From JBAXZR01 sp041670165 (GTDB taxonomy: Bacteria > Bacillota > Clostridia > Christensenellales > UBA1242): a stretch of 64,000 nt of DNA. The translations under genes and the position numbers were made by a program. The notes below the pieces were generated by a model, which was not told the origin of the DNA, searched no databases, and was given only the letters and a program-made list of their open reading frames with translations. Where the stretch lies: assembly GCA_041670165.1 (NCBI GenBank), contig JBAXZR010000001.1:1-64000 (forward strand). The letters are read 5' to 3'. Below are positions 1 through 7,172 of this stretch, in pieces. Within the stretch, counting starts at the first letter, position 1. The number at the start of each line of letters is the position of its first letter.

Positions 1-14
1 AACAAAACTGTTAT

Positions 15-314
15 ATTATACCATACCAAATAATCTTAGGGAACTATAACTATAAGAAGATATATTTTTAATACTGTTTCAGTATACCATACCAAATAAT
101 CTTAGGGAACTATAACATAAAAGGAGAAACATACATGATTGAATTTATTATACCATACCAAATAATCTTAGGGAACTATAACTCTAGTACTTTTAACGAC
201 AATGTGTAAATTATTATACCATACCAAATAATCTTAGGGAACTATAACTATGGATTGCATAATTTAAAAGGAACTTTGATTATACCATACCAAATAATCT
301 TAGGAAATTATAAT
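15..314 (-). CRISPR. Type II-like CRISPR array end: five 36-bp repeats, four 30-bp spacers
   Basis: Repeats lie at 15-50, 81-116, 147-182, 213-248 and 279-314, separated by four different 30-bp spacers. Read on the minus strand the repeat begins GTTATAGTTCCC and ends GGTATGGTATAAT, the GTTnTAG-type start usual for Cas9 systems. The copy at 279-314 differs at three bases in its minus-strand 5' half only, so it is the terminal degenerate repeat. The copy at 81-116 has one change in its TATAAT. No cas gene or obvious anti-repeat (tracrRNA) is in the window, so cas9/cas1/cas2 should lie to the left, outside it. The type II call is inferred from repeat form and length only. Confidence 0.93.
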
Positions 315-342
315 AATGATTTATCTATGAAATATTGTTTAA

Positions 343-371
343 TTGTGTAAATTCTTTTATTATGATATTAT
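343..371 (+). promoter_or_regulatory. Promoter of the DUF5131-type gene
   Basis: TTGTGT (343-348), a 17-bp spacer and TATTAT (366-371). The predicted transcription start falls on or within a base or two of the ATG at 377, and there is no Shine-Dalgarno sequence, so the mRNA may be leaderless. Confidence 0.45.
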
Positions 372-376
372 AAAAC

Positions 377-1114
377 ATGGCGAAAATGTGGAACTTGTGG
401 CACGGGTGTCATAAGTATAGTGAAGGTTGCAAGTTTTGTTATGTATATCGTGGCGATTTAAAATACGATAGAAATTTTGAAGATGTACAAAAAACAAAGA
501 ATTTTTATTTACCTATAGAAAAAAATAAGAAAAATGAATACAAGTTAAAAAGTGGTGAATTTGTTTGGCTTTGTTTTTCAAGTGATTTTTTGCTTGAGGA
601 TTGTGATGAATGGCGAAAAGAAGCTTGGAAAATGATTAAAGAAAGGTCTGATTGTCATTTTTTGTTCATAACAAAGCGAATAACAAGATTTTTAAATTGT
701 ATTCCAGAAGATTGGGGAGATGGATACGAGAATGTTACTGTTGTAACAACTTGTGAAAATCAAAAAAGAGCAGATGAAAGATTGCCAATTTTTTTGAAAC
801 TGCCAATCAAACATAAATGTATTACTTGCGAACCACTCCTAGAAGAAATTGATTTATCTAAATATTTAACTAATCAAATTGAGCAAGTTATTGTTGGTGG
901 AGAGTCAGGCATGGAAGCTAGACCTTGCGACTTTAATTGGATTAAAAAAATCAGAGAAGACTGCATCAAAGCAAATGTTTCATTTTATTTTAAGCAAACA
1001 GGTACTCATTTTGTTAAAGATGAAACTCTTTATAAAGTTGAAAAAAAATTCCAGCACAGTCAGGCAAAAAAAGCTAATATAAATTTTGTTGGAAATCACA
1101 AATCATATCTATAA
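377..1114 (+). CDS. DUF5131 (phage Gp37/Gp68-like) three-cysteine protein
   Basis: A 245-residue protein that starts with a tryptophan-rich stretch leading into Cys11-x6-Cys18-x2-Cys21 (GCHKYSEGCKFCY). This is the hallmark of the DUF5131/Gp37-Gp68 family, which is related to radical SAM proteins and common in phages and mobile elements. Further family-like segments are FITKR (about residue 95), TCENQ and GGESG (about 174). The Cys cluster probably binds an Fe-S cluster, but the reaction is unknown. The start was chosen because the motif begins within ten residues and a promoter sits immediately upstream; no ribosome binding site is seen. It lies just beyond the CRISPR array end, facing away from it, which fits an accessory or phage-derived gene rather than a cas gene. 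Confidence 0.75.
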   Translation: MAKMWNLWHGCHKYSEGCKFCYVYRGDLKYDRNFEDVQKTKNFYLPIEKNKKNEYKLKSGEFVWLCFSSDFLLEDCDEWRKEAWKMIKERSDCHFLFITKRITRFLNCIPEDWGDGYENVTVVTTCENQKRADERLPIFLKLPIKHKCITCEPLLEEIDLSKYLTNQIEQVIVGGESGMEARPCDFNWIKKIREDCIKANVSFYFKQTGTHFVKDETLYKVEKKFQHSQAKKANINFVGNHKSYL

Positions 1115-1168
1115 AATAACAAAACAATTAAAATTGTTATTAATAAGCATTTTCATATCAAATTTTGT

Positions 1169-1196
1169 TTGAAACTGCAAAAGGTTATGATATAAT
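1169..1196 (+). promoter_or_regulatory. Promoter upstream of small hypothetical gene
   Basis: TTGAAA (1169-1174), 16-bp spacer, extended -10 TGATATAAT ending at 1196. It is followed by a GGAGG ribosome binding site at 1210-1214. Confidence 0.6.
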
Positions 1197-1218
1197 GTGT
1201 AGAAAATTTGGAGGATAA

Positions 1219-1584
1219 ATGAACAAACACGAACAATATTTCAGAGATTTAACTCAAGATTATGTTGATTTTGAATTTAACGGAAATGATGAAGCTTATG
1301 AATCATACCTTCAAGAGGTTTTGCCAGATTCATTAAAAGAAATGGAAAGATTTGAAAATGAAGGAAATGAGTTTTGGCTTAAAACAGGAAAAGAAAGAGC
1401 ATTTGGACAATTACAAACTGATATCCTTTTGATGAATCCAGAAACATTTTATCAAGAAGTATGTGAACTCTTAGGAAGAACAGTTGATATGTCAGAGTTT
1501 GAAGATAGAGAAAAACTTTTAAGTGAAGCCAAAACGATTGAACTTGAAAGGCAAAATCCATTTCTTAAACATAAAAATATTTAA
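1219..1584 (+). CDS. Small acidic hypothetical protein
   Basis: A 121-residue, Glu-rich protein that I do not recognise. It has no signal peptide, membrane segment or obvious catalytic motif. Its predicted character is soluble and mostly helical (for example around residues 35-50 and 95-115). The ATG is supported by TTGGAGG seven bases upstream and by the extended -10 promoter at 1169-1196. A strong hairpin terminator follows immediately, so it is a monocistronic unit between the DUF5131 gene and the rpsB operon. That the frame is genuinely coding is supported by this complete promoter-RBS-ORF-terminator arrangement rather than by homology. Confidence 0.7.
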   Translation: MNKHEQYFRDLTQDYVDFEFNGNDEAYESYLQEVLPDSLKEMERFENEGNEFWLKTGKERAFGQLQTDILLMNPETFYQEVCELLGRTVDMSEFEDREKLLSEAKTIELERQNPFLKHKNI

Positions 1585-1590
1585 TTTAAA

Positions 1591-1620
1591 AAATCTCTTA
1601 TTGCACTAAGAGATTTTTTT
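1591..1620 (+). terminator. Intrinsic terminator
   Basis: Ten-base-pair stem AAATCTCTTA/TAAGAGATTT with loop TTGCAC, followed by a T run. Confidence 0.9.
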
Positions 1621-1789
1621 GTTTAGATAAGTCAAAATTCAATTTTTACTATTTTTGCAAAGTCTACTAAATTTAAAATTTATAGAAACATTAAAAAATG
1701 TAAAAATATTAAAAAATATAAGAAAAATGTGTTTGACTAGCTCAATAAGTCAAAAATCAATAAAATATTTGGAAAATATGAAATTCAGG
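1621..1789. other. Non-coding gap before the rpsB promoter
   Basis: AT-rich, with no convincing reading frame, RNA gene or inverted repeat; it separates the terminator at 1591-1620 from the rpsB promoter region. Confidence 0.5.
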
Positions 1790-1818
1790 TTGATTTTTTA
1801 TTAGAATTATGATATCTT
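1790..1818 (+). promoter_or_regulatory. Candidate rpsB operon promoter
   Basis: TTGATT (1790-1795), 17-bp spacer, TATCTT (1813-1818). Moderate match; an alternative -10 TATGAT overlaps at 1809-1814. Confidence 0.35.
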
Positions 1819-1845
1819 TGCCAAGGCTAAATAATGTTTAGTTAA

Positions 1846-1935
1846 TACACACTCACAGTCATTTGTTTTTCGGTTGCCAATTGTGCGATTGGTTGAAGGG
1901 CAGAGTCAAAATGTGAGGAGGCATAAAAACAAGGA
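1846..1935 (+). ncRNA. Putative structured 5' leader of rpsB (S2 leader-like)
   Basis: The untranslated stretch before rpsB is less AT-rich than its surroundings and can fold. CTCACA (1852-1857) pairs with TGTGAG (1912-1917), enclosing an inner hairpin CCAAT/ATTGG (1877-1881 with 1888-1892). The rpsB ribosome binding site follows directly. Ribosomal protein S2 commonly represses its own mRNA through such leaders; assignment to that class is inference. Confidence 0.45.
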
Positions 1936-1941
1936 GGAAAT

Positions 1942-2802
1942 ATGTCTGTTATTTCAATGAAACAACTTCTAGAAGCAGGCGTGCATTTCGGTCACCAAAC
2001 AAGAAAATGGAACCCTAAAATGAAGAAATATATCTTCACAGCACGCAATGATATTCATATCATTAACCTAGAAGAAACAAGCATTCTTATAGACAAAGCT
2101 CACAATTTTATTCGTGACATTTCTAGAGAAGGCAAATCAGTTTTGTTCGTAGGAACAAAAAAACAAGCTGCAGAAGCAATTAAAGAGGAAGCTGAAAGAT
2201 GTGGCGCTTTCTATGTTAACACTCGTTGGCTAGGAGGCACTCTTACAAACTTCAAAACAATTCGCACAAGAATTGATAGATTAAACAAACTCAATCAAAT
2301 GGAAAAGGTTGGAGAATTTGAACTTCTTACTAAAAAAGAAGTTGCTCACCTTAAAGATGAAAGAGCAAAACTTGAGAACACTCTTGGTGGAATCAAGGAT
2401 ATGACAAAAATGCCTGGTGCAATTTTTGTTGTTGACCCAAGCAAAGAACACATTTGTATAAGAGAAGCAATTGCCCTTAAGATTCCAGTTGTTGGTCTTG
2501 TTGATACAAACTGCGATCCAGATGGAATTGATTATGTTATCCCTGGTAATGATGATGCAATTAGAAGCGTTAAACTTATTGCAAGTGCAATCGCTGATGC
2601 AATTATTGAAACCAAAGAGGGTGCAATAGAAAAAACTGAAGAACCTAAAGCCGAAGAAGTTGTTAATGTTGCTGAAGTACTTTCAACAATCAACCCAACT
2701 CTTGACCAAGCTGAAGTTGCTCCAGAAAAAAAATCAAAACCAGTAAAAAAAGCAAAGAAAGTTGAAACTGCTGAAGCAAAAACTGAAGAAGTTAAAGCAT
2801 AA
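1942..2802 (+). CDS. rpsB: 30S ribosomal protein S2
   Basis: A 286-residue S2, needed late in small-subunit assembly. The N-terminus contains the family signature around LLEAGVHFGHQTRKWNPKM (residues 9-27), then FVGTKKQA and NTRWLGGTLTN (about 92-102). The conserved core ends near residue 225. The final 60 residues are a Glu/Lys/Ala-rich tail not found in compact S2 proteins, a common lineage-specific extension. AAGGAGG lies just upstream of the ATG. It is followed at 38 bp by tsf, the usual partner; rpsB-tsf is terminated by the hairpin at 3501-3531, so pyrH does not follow as it does in many relatives. Confidence 0.98.
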   Translation: MSVISMKQLLEAGVHFGHQTRKWNPKMKKYIFTARNDIHIINLEETSILIDKAHNFIRDISREGKSVLFVGTKKQAAEAIKEEAERCGAFYVNTRWLGGTLTNFKTIRTRIDRLNKLNQMEKVGEFELLTKKEVAHLKDERAKLENTLGGIKDMTKMPGAIFVVDPSKEHICIREAIALKIPVVGLVDTNCDPDGIDYVIPGNDDAIRSVKLIASAIADAIIETKEGAIEKTEEPKAEEVVNVAEVLSTINPTLDQAEVAPEKKSKPVKKAKKVETAEAKTEEVKA

Positions 2803-2840
2803 TTGCTATAATAAACTTTCATTATAAAGGAGAAAACAAT

Positions 2841-3491
2841 ATGTTCACAACTGAAGACATTGCTCGTCTTCGCTCACGCACAGGAGCTGGAATTATGGAT
2901 TGCAGAAAAGCACTCACAGAATCCAATGGAGATATGGATAAAGCAGTTGTTTGGCTTCGCGAAAAAGGTATGGCTGCCGCAGCTAAAAAAGCAGATAGAA
3001 TTGCTGCTGAAGGAACTGTTGCTTCATATATCCACATGGGCGGAAAAATTGGTGTTCTTGTTGAAATTAATTGCGAAACTGACTTTGTTGCTAAAAGTGA
3101 TGCGTTTGTCGCACTTACTAAAGACATTGCAATGCAAATTGCAGCTGCAAAACCAGAATATGTAAATTCATCAGAAGTACCTGCCGAGCAACTTGAAAAA
3201 GAAAAAGAAATTATGCGTGCTCAAGCTCTTAATGAGGGAAAGCCAGCTTCAGTCGTTGAAAAAATGATTGAAGGCAGAGTTAAAAAATATTATAAGGATA
3301 TTTGTTTAATGGATCAAGATTTTGTTAAAGATTCACCAAAAACAATTTCTCAAGTAATCAATGAAGCAGTTCTTGCTATCGGCGAAAAAATCTCAATTCG
3401 TAGATTTGTTCGTTATGAAATGGGAGAAGGTCTTGCAAAAAGAGTTGATAATCTTGCTGAAGAAGTTGCAAAACAAATGGCATCAAAATAA
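2841..3491 (+). CDS. tsf: Elongation factor Ts
   Basis: A 216-residue EF-Ts, the nucleotide exchange factor that recycles EF-Tu from GDP to GTP. The start is the family's TTEDIARLRSRTGAGIMDCRKAL (residues 3-25) with the UBA-like N-terminal domain and the TGAG/MDCRKAL signature, followed by the CETDFVAKSD motif (about residues 78-87) that contacts EF-Tu. At 216 residues it belongs to the shorter class with a single compact core and C-terminal module. AAAGGAGA precedes the ATG. It is the second and last gene of the rpsB operon, closed by a strong terminator. Confidence 0.98.
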   Translation: MFTTEDIARLRSRTGAGIMDCRKALTESNGDMDKAVVWLREKGMAAAAKKADRIAAEGTVASYIHMGGKIGVLVEINCETDFVAKSDAFVALTKDIAMQIAAAKPEYVNSSEVPAEQLEKEKEIMRAQALNEGKPASVVEKMIEGRVKKYYKDICLMDQDFVKDSPKTISQVINEAVLAIGEKISIRRFVRYEMGEGLAKRVDNLAEEVAKQMASK

Positions 3492-3500
3492 TAAATTTAA

Positions 3501-3531
3501 AAATGAAGCAAAAATTTGCTTCATTTTTTTG
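3501..3531 (+). terminator. Intrinsic terminator after tsf
   Basis: AATGAAGCAAA/TTTGCTTCATT stem with a short A-rich loop, followed by a run of seven or more T. Confidence 0.93.
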
Positions 3532-3583
3532 TAGATGAACCTAAAATTCACCAAAATACTATTAATAAATAAACAATTTTTAT

Positions 3584-3612
3584 TTGCATGCCTATAAATG
3601 CTGTGGTATAAT
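3584..3612 (+). promoter_or_regulatory. Strong promoter of the frr-uppS-cdsA-rseP operon
   Basis: TTGCAT (3584-3589), exactly 17 bp, then extended -10 TGGTATAAT with TATAAT at 3607-3612. It rules out translation starts upstream of about 3620 for frr. Confidence 0.85.
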
Positions 3613-3637
3613 CAATACATTAAAGGAGTGTTTTATT

Positions 3638-4210
3638 GTGGAAAATGAAGAAATGTTTAATGAGGTAATTGAATCATTAAAGCAAGACAATGCAAAGTCT
3701 TTTGATTATTTAAAGCAAGAATACAAATTAATTCGTGCGGGTAGAGCCAACCCTCATATTTTGGATAAAATATCCATAAATTACTATGGAACAATGACTC
3801 CACTTTCTCAAATGGCAAACATTTCTGTTCCTGAACCAAGAATGCTTGCAATAAATGTTTGGGATCAATCTCAAGTGAAAGAAGTTTCAAAGGCAATTCT
3901 TGCTTCTGACATTGGATTGACACCTTCTGATGATGGCAGAATTATCAGAATTGTTTTCCCAATACTTACTGAAGAAAGAAGAAGAGAACTTGTTAAGACT
4001 GTTAAAAAACTTTGTGAAGAATGCAAAGTTACAATCAGAAATGCAAGAAGAGATTGTCTTGACATGTGCAAACAACTCAAAAAAGACGGTGAAATTTCTG
4101 AAGATGACTATGCTTCAATAGAAAAAGAAGTTCAAAAAATTGTTGATGCAGCAAATATTGTCGCCGATGAACTTAGTGATGCAAAAGAAAAGGAAATAAT
4201 GTCAGTTTGA
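3638..4210 (+). CDS. frr: Ribosome recycling factor
   Basis: A 190-residue RRF that splits the post-termination ribosome together with EF-G. Visible family features are IRAGRANPHILDKI (the RaGRA/P motif early in helix 1), the PLSQMANISVPEPRML stretch, SDIGLTPSDDGRIIR and the C-terminal helices ending in IVADELSDAKEKEIMSV. A GTG start at 3638 was chosen because AAGGAG lies nine bases upstream; the next ATG (3653) would give 185 residues, the usual length, but with poor spacing. Any earlier start would overlap the promoter at 3584-3612. The last bases overlap the next gene's start, showing translational coupling. Confidence 0.95.
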   Translation: MENEEMFNEVIESLKQDNAKSFDYLKQEYKLIRAGRANPHILDKISINYYGTMTPLSQMANISVPEPRMLAINVWDQSQVKEVSKAILASDIGLTPSDDGRIIRIVFPILTEERRRELVKTVKKLCEECKVTIRNARRDCLDMCKQLKKDGEISEDDYASIEKEVQKIVDAANIVADELSDAKEKEIMSV

Positions 4211-4398
4211 TTGATTTAAATAATTTAATTGGATTTCCGCTTGATATGGCAAAAAAAATCATTGGTGATGCCAAGTTTTGTGTTGAAATCACAGGCAAAG
4301 AAATTCCAAATGGAACGATTGTTGTTACTAAGGTTAAAAAGCAAGATGAAATATTACACCTCACTTGCTCGTGGTTTGTTTTGAATTTGGGTAGGTGA
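4207..4398 (+). CDS. Small conserved-looking hypothetical between frr and uppS
   Basis: A 63-residue protein with a TTG start overlapping the frr stop (TTGA) and a TGA stop overlapping the GTG start of uppS. This two-sided coupling argues that it is translated. It begins DLNNLIGFPLDMAKKI, resembling the helix-strand start of PASTA-like or small clostridial proteins (a G-x-P-L-x-x-A motif), then alternates short strands. It has no membrane segment. I do not know its function; the overlaps and frame integrity are the main support. Confidence 0.6.
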   Translation: MIDLNNLIGFPLDMAKKIIGDAKFCVEITGKEIPNGTIVVTKVKKQDEILHLTCSWFVLNLGR

Positions 4399-5126
4399 AA
4401 ATGTGTTTTGTCAATAAAGCAAAAATTGTTGTTCCTTCGCATGTTGCAATCATTATGGACGGCAATGGTAGATGGGCAACAAAACGAAACAGACCTCGTA
4501 CTGATGGGCACAAACAAGGTGTTGAGGCAATTAAACGAATTATTGATTCAGCCATTAAATTTGGCATTAAAACATTAAGTCTTTTTGCTTTTTCAACAGA
4601 AAATTGGAACAGAGATAAAGAAGAAGTTGATTACATTTTAAATCTTGTTGAAGAATATACGGGCAGTGCTATTGAAGATTTTGTTAAAAAAAATGTAAGG
4701 TTTACAACAATTGGCAATTTGAGCAAGTTTTCTGAAAAGTTTCAAAAAGTTCTTTATGAAACAATTGAAAAAACAAAAAAATGTGATGGACTAATTGTTA
4801 ATATCGCTTTGAATTATGGTGGAAGAGATGATATACTTATGGCCGTGAATTCACTTCTTGAAGAAGGAAGAAAAAATGTTACTTTACAAGATTTTGAATT
4901 GAAACTTCAAACAAATGGTTTAACTAATCCAGATTTGATTATTAGGGCAAGTGGAGAGCAAAGACTCAGCAATTTTATGCTTTTTCAAAGTGCATATTCT
5001 GAATTGTTGTTTCCAAAAAGGCTATGGCCAGATTTTTCAGAAAAAGACCTTTTTAGTGCCATAAAAGCATATTCAAAACGAGATAGACGATATGGTAATA
5101 TTAAAAAACAGGAGAAAAAGAAATGA
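4395..5126 (+). CDS. uppS: Isoprenyl transferase (undecaprenyl diphosphate synthase)
   Basis: A 243-residue cis-prenyltransferase that extends farnesyl diphosphate with isopentenyl units to make the C55 lipid carrier for wall synthesis. The catalytic block HVAIIMDGNGRWA (Asp22) is followed by the R-x-x-GH motif (TDGHKQG), FAFSTENWNR (about 67-76) and the C-terminal signature DLIIRASGEQRLSNFML. Full family length. The GTG start at 4395 overlaps the stop of the small upstream gene; an ATG two codons later is possible. Its stop overlaps cdsA (ATGA). The usual next isoprenoid gene, dxr, is missing from this operon. Confidence 0.96.
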   Translation: MKMCFVNKAKIVVPSHVAIIMDGNGRWATKRNRPRTDGHKQGVEAIKRIIDSAIKFGIKTLSLFAFSTENWNRDKEEVDYILNLVEEYTGSAIEDFVKKNVRFTTIGNLSKFSEKFQKVLYETIEKTKKCDGLIVNIALNYGGRDDILMAVNSLLEEGRKNVTLQDFELKLQTNGLTNPDLIIRASGEQRLSNFMLFQSAYSELLFPKRLWPDFSEKDLFSAIKAYSKRDRRYGNIKKQEKKK

Positions 5127-6076
5127 AACAAAGAACACTTACAAGCATTGGCATTTTAGCCGTTTTAATTTTGATGTTTGTATCAAGGTTGGCAACACCT
5201 TTTATTTTTGAAGTTATCATTGCAGTAATAATGATTTTGTGTGCAACTGAAACATCAAAAATTCTTTCAAAAATGAACAAGCCAAACTATTTAACAGTTA
5301 TGGGGACTTACCCATCAATGGCATATTTTGTGCTTGTTTATTGCGTGTATAAAGAACAGAGCATTTTGCAATGTTTAGTTTGGCAAGCAGTTTTACTTAT
5401 AAGTTTGTTTGTTTTAACATTTTTGATTTCTTTATTTTTCAAAAAACAGCTTAAAGAAGAAATTAAACTTAGAAAAGAAAAGTCAAAATATACTGTTTTT
5501 GCACTTAAAAAAGCATTCAACACATGTATTGGAATGATTTATCCTTCATTACCACTTTTGTCTATTTTGTTCTTAAGCATGATTCAAAATTTTGGTGATG
5601 GACTTCCTGGAGTCGAAAATTTCACAGGAAACAATTTGTCTTTCTTTGTGTTACTCATTGCATTTCTTATTCCAATTTTTGCTGACACATTTGCACTTCT
5701 TTCAGGCATGCTTTTTAAAGGACCAAAAATTGCTCCATTGATAAGCCCTAAAAAAACAGTTGCAGGTTTTGTTGGTGGAACAGTTTGTACAGTGCTTTTA
5801 ATATCAGTTATTTTTTTGATTTTAAACGCAACAAAATCCTTTTCATCTGCTTTTAGTGCATTGAATTTTTCAGTTTTCCACATTGCATTACTTGCATTTA
5901 TTGGTTCAATTTTTTGTGCCGTAGGTGATTTCTTTGAAAGCTTCTTAAAAAGAAAAGCTAAAATTAAAGATAGCGGAAATTTTTTACCAGGACATGGTGG
6001 GTTTTTGGATAGATATGACAGCCAAATTTTCTGTGCACCAATTGTTCTTGTCTTTTTCATTTTGATTTTGATGTAA
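5123..6076 (+). CDS. cdsA: Phosphatidate cytidylyltransferase (CDP-diglyceride synthase)
   Basis: A 317-residue integral membrane enzyme making CDP-diacylglycerol from phosphatidic acid and CTP, the branch point for acidic phospholipids (its product feeds PgsA, encoded at 56598). About eight hydrophobic segments are visible, with a Lys-rich loop near residues 105-125. The C-terminal family signature is clear: KIKDSGNFLPGHGGFLDRYDS (about residues 275-296), with the paired Asp and His residues that coordinate the metal. The start overlaps the uppS stop. It is slightly longer than typical because of an inserted segment around residues 150-175. Confidence 0.93.
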   Translation: MKQRTLTSIGILAVLILMFVSRLATPFIFEVIIAVIMILCATETSKILSKMNKPNYLTVMGTYPSMAYFVLVYCVYKEQSILQCLVWQAVLLISLFVLTFLISLFFKKQLKEEIKLRKEKSKYTVFALKKAFNTCIGMIYPSLPLLSILFLSMIQNFGDGLPGVENFTGNNLSFFVLLIAFLIPIFADTFALLSGMLFKGPKIAPLISPKKTVAGFVGGTVCTVLLISVIFLILNATKSFSSAFSALNFSVFHIALLAFIGSIFCAVGDFFESFLKRKAKIKDSGNFLPGHGGFLDRYDSQIFCAPIVLVFFILILM

Positions 6077-6091
6077 TCGGAGGTACTATCG

Positions 6092-7165
6092 GTGAGTTTT
6101 TCACTTTTAAATGCAAATATTCTTTCTAGTCTTTTCTACATAGTTGTTGCCATTTTGGTTCTTATGCTCATGGTTACAATTCATGAACTTGGACATTATT
6201 TGGTTGCAAGAAAATTAGGTTTTAAAATTAATGAATTTGCTATTGGATTTGGAAAAATTCTTTGGAGCAAAATTAACAAAAGAGGCGAAAAAATTTCAAT
6301 CCGTCTTTTTCCATTAGGCGGAATGTGCGTTTTTGAAGGTGAAGATGAAGAATTAAAAAACAACCCCCTTGCTTTTAATAACCAAAAACCTTGGAAAAGG
6401 CTCTTGGTTCAGTTTGCAGGTGGCTTTTTCAATATTGTTTCAGCTTTGATTTTTGCTTTTATTTTTCTTGTTTCATATGGATACGATATTATGAGAGTAA
6501 GTGCAGTTCCAGTTGATTCCCAAAACTATGGTGTAATTCAAACAGGTGACATAGTTTACAAAGTAAACGGCACTGACATTTATTTTGCTAATGACAACAG
6601 ACTTAGTGATCTCTTGTCCAGAGCGACTCATGATGAAACAACTGAAGTTATTCTAACAATCAAAAGAGATGGAGAATTTATTGAAGTGCCAGTCCTTTTC
6701 AAAGCTGTTATTTCAACAGTTGAAGGTGTTAGCACAACTTCTTATATGCTCAATATTTCTTTTGAAAATTATCCACAGCCATTTTTTGAAGCACTTGGAA
6801 ACACAATTCCATTTGTATTTGGTTGGGCATGGGTAATTTTGAAATTCTTCTGGCTTTTAATTACTTTCAGGGTTTCGTTAACTGAAGTTGGCGGTCCAAT
6901 TTCAACAATTGGAATGATTGCTGATGTTTCAAGCAAGTCCTTTGCAAATTTTATGTTGCTTCTTCCTCTTATTGCAATTAATCTTGGAGTTTTCAATTTG
7001 ATACCATTTCCAGCTCTTGATGGAATGAGAATGTTATTTACAGAAATAGAATGGGTTAGAGGCAAGCCATTAAACAGAAATGTTGAAGCATACATTCATT
7101 TTGGAGGTTTTGTTTTCCTAATAATTTTTGTGTTTGCTGTTGACATAATTAAATTGTTTGTTTGA
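6092..7165 (+). CDS. rseP: Site-2 (RIP) metalloprotease, RseP/RasP family
   Basis: A 357-residue intramembrane zinc protease that cleaves regulatory membrane substrates such as anti-sigma factors. The first transmembrane helix carries HELGHYLVARKLG (H-E-x-x-H near residue 31). A single PDZ domain occupies about residues 125-215, and the third metal ligand is in NLIPFPALDGMRM (the LDG motif, about residue 306). GTG at 6092 is preceded by CGGAGG. It follows cdsA by 15 bp in the canonical order but without dxr in front or ispG behind. The next gene starts just after the stop and has its own GAGG site. Confidence 0.95.
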   Translation: MSFSLLNANILSSLFYIVVAILVLMLMVTIHELGHYLVARKLGFKINEFAIGFGKILWSKINKRGEKISIRLFPLGGMCVFEGEDEELKNNPLAFNNQKPWKRLLVQFAGGFFNIVSALIFAFIFLVSYGYDIMRVSAVPVDSQNYGVIQTGDIVYKVNGTDIYFANDNRLSDLLSRATHDETTEVILTIKRDGEFIEVPVLFKAVISTVEGVSTTSYMLNISFENYPQPFFEALGNTIPFVFGWAWVILKFFWLLITFRVSLTEVGGPISTIGMIADVSSKSFANFMLLLPLIAINLGVFNLIPFPALDGMRMLFTEIEWVRGKPLNRNVEAYIHFGGFVFLIIFVFAVDIIKLFV

Positions 7166-7172
7166 GGCTAAT

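Noticed and set aside
1116..1145. AATAACAA/TTGTTATT inverted repeat after the DUF5131 gene as a terminator
   Set aside because: It is weak, all A/T except for single bases, and no T run follows.
3584..3637. Earlier in-frame start for frr
   Set aside because: It would lie on the -35/-10 promoter elements at 3584-3612, so it could not be in the mRNA.
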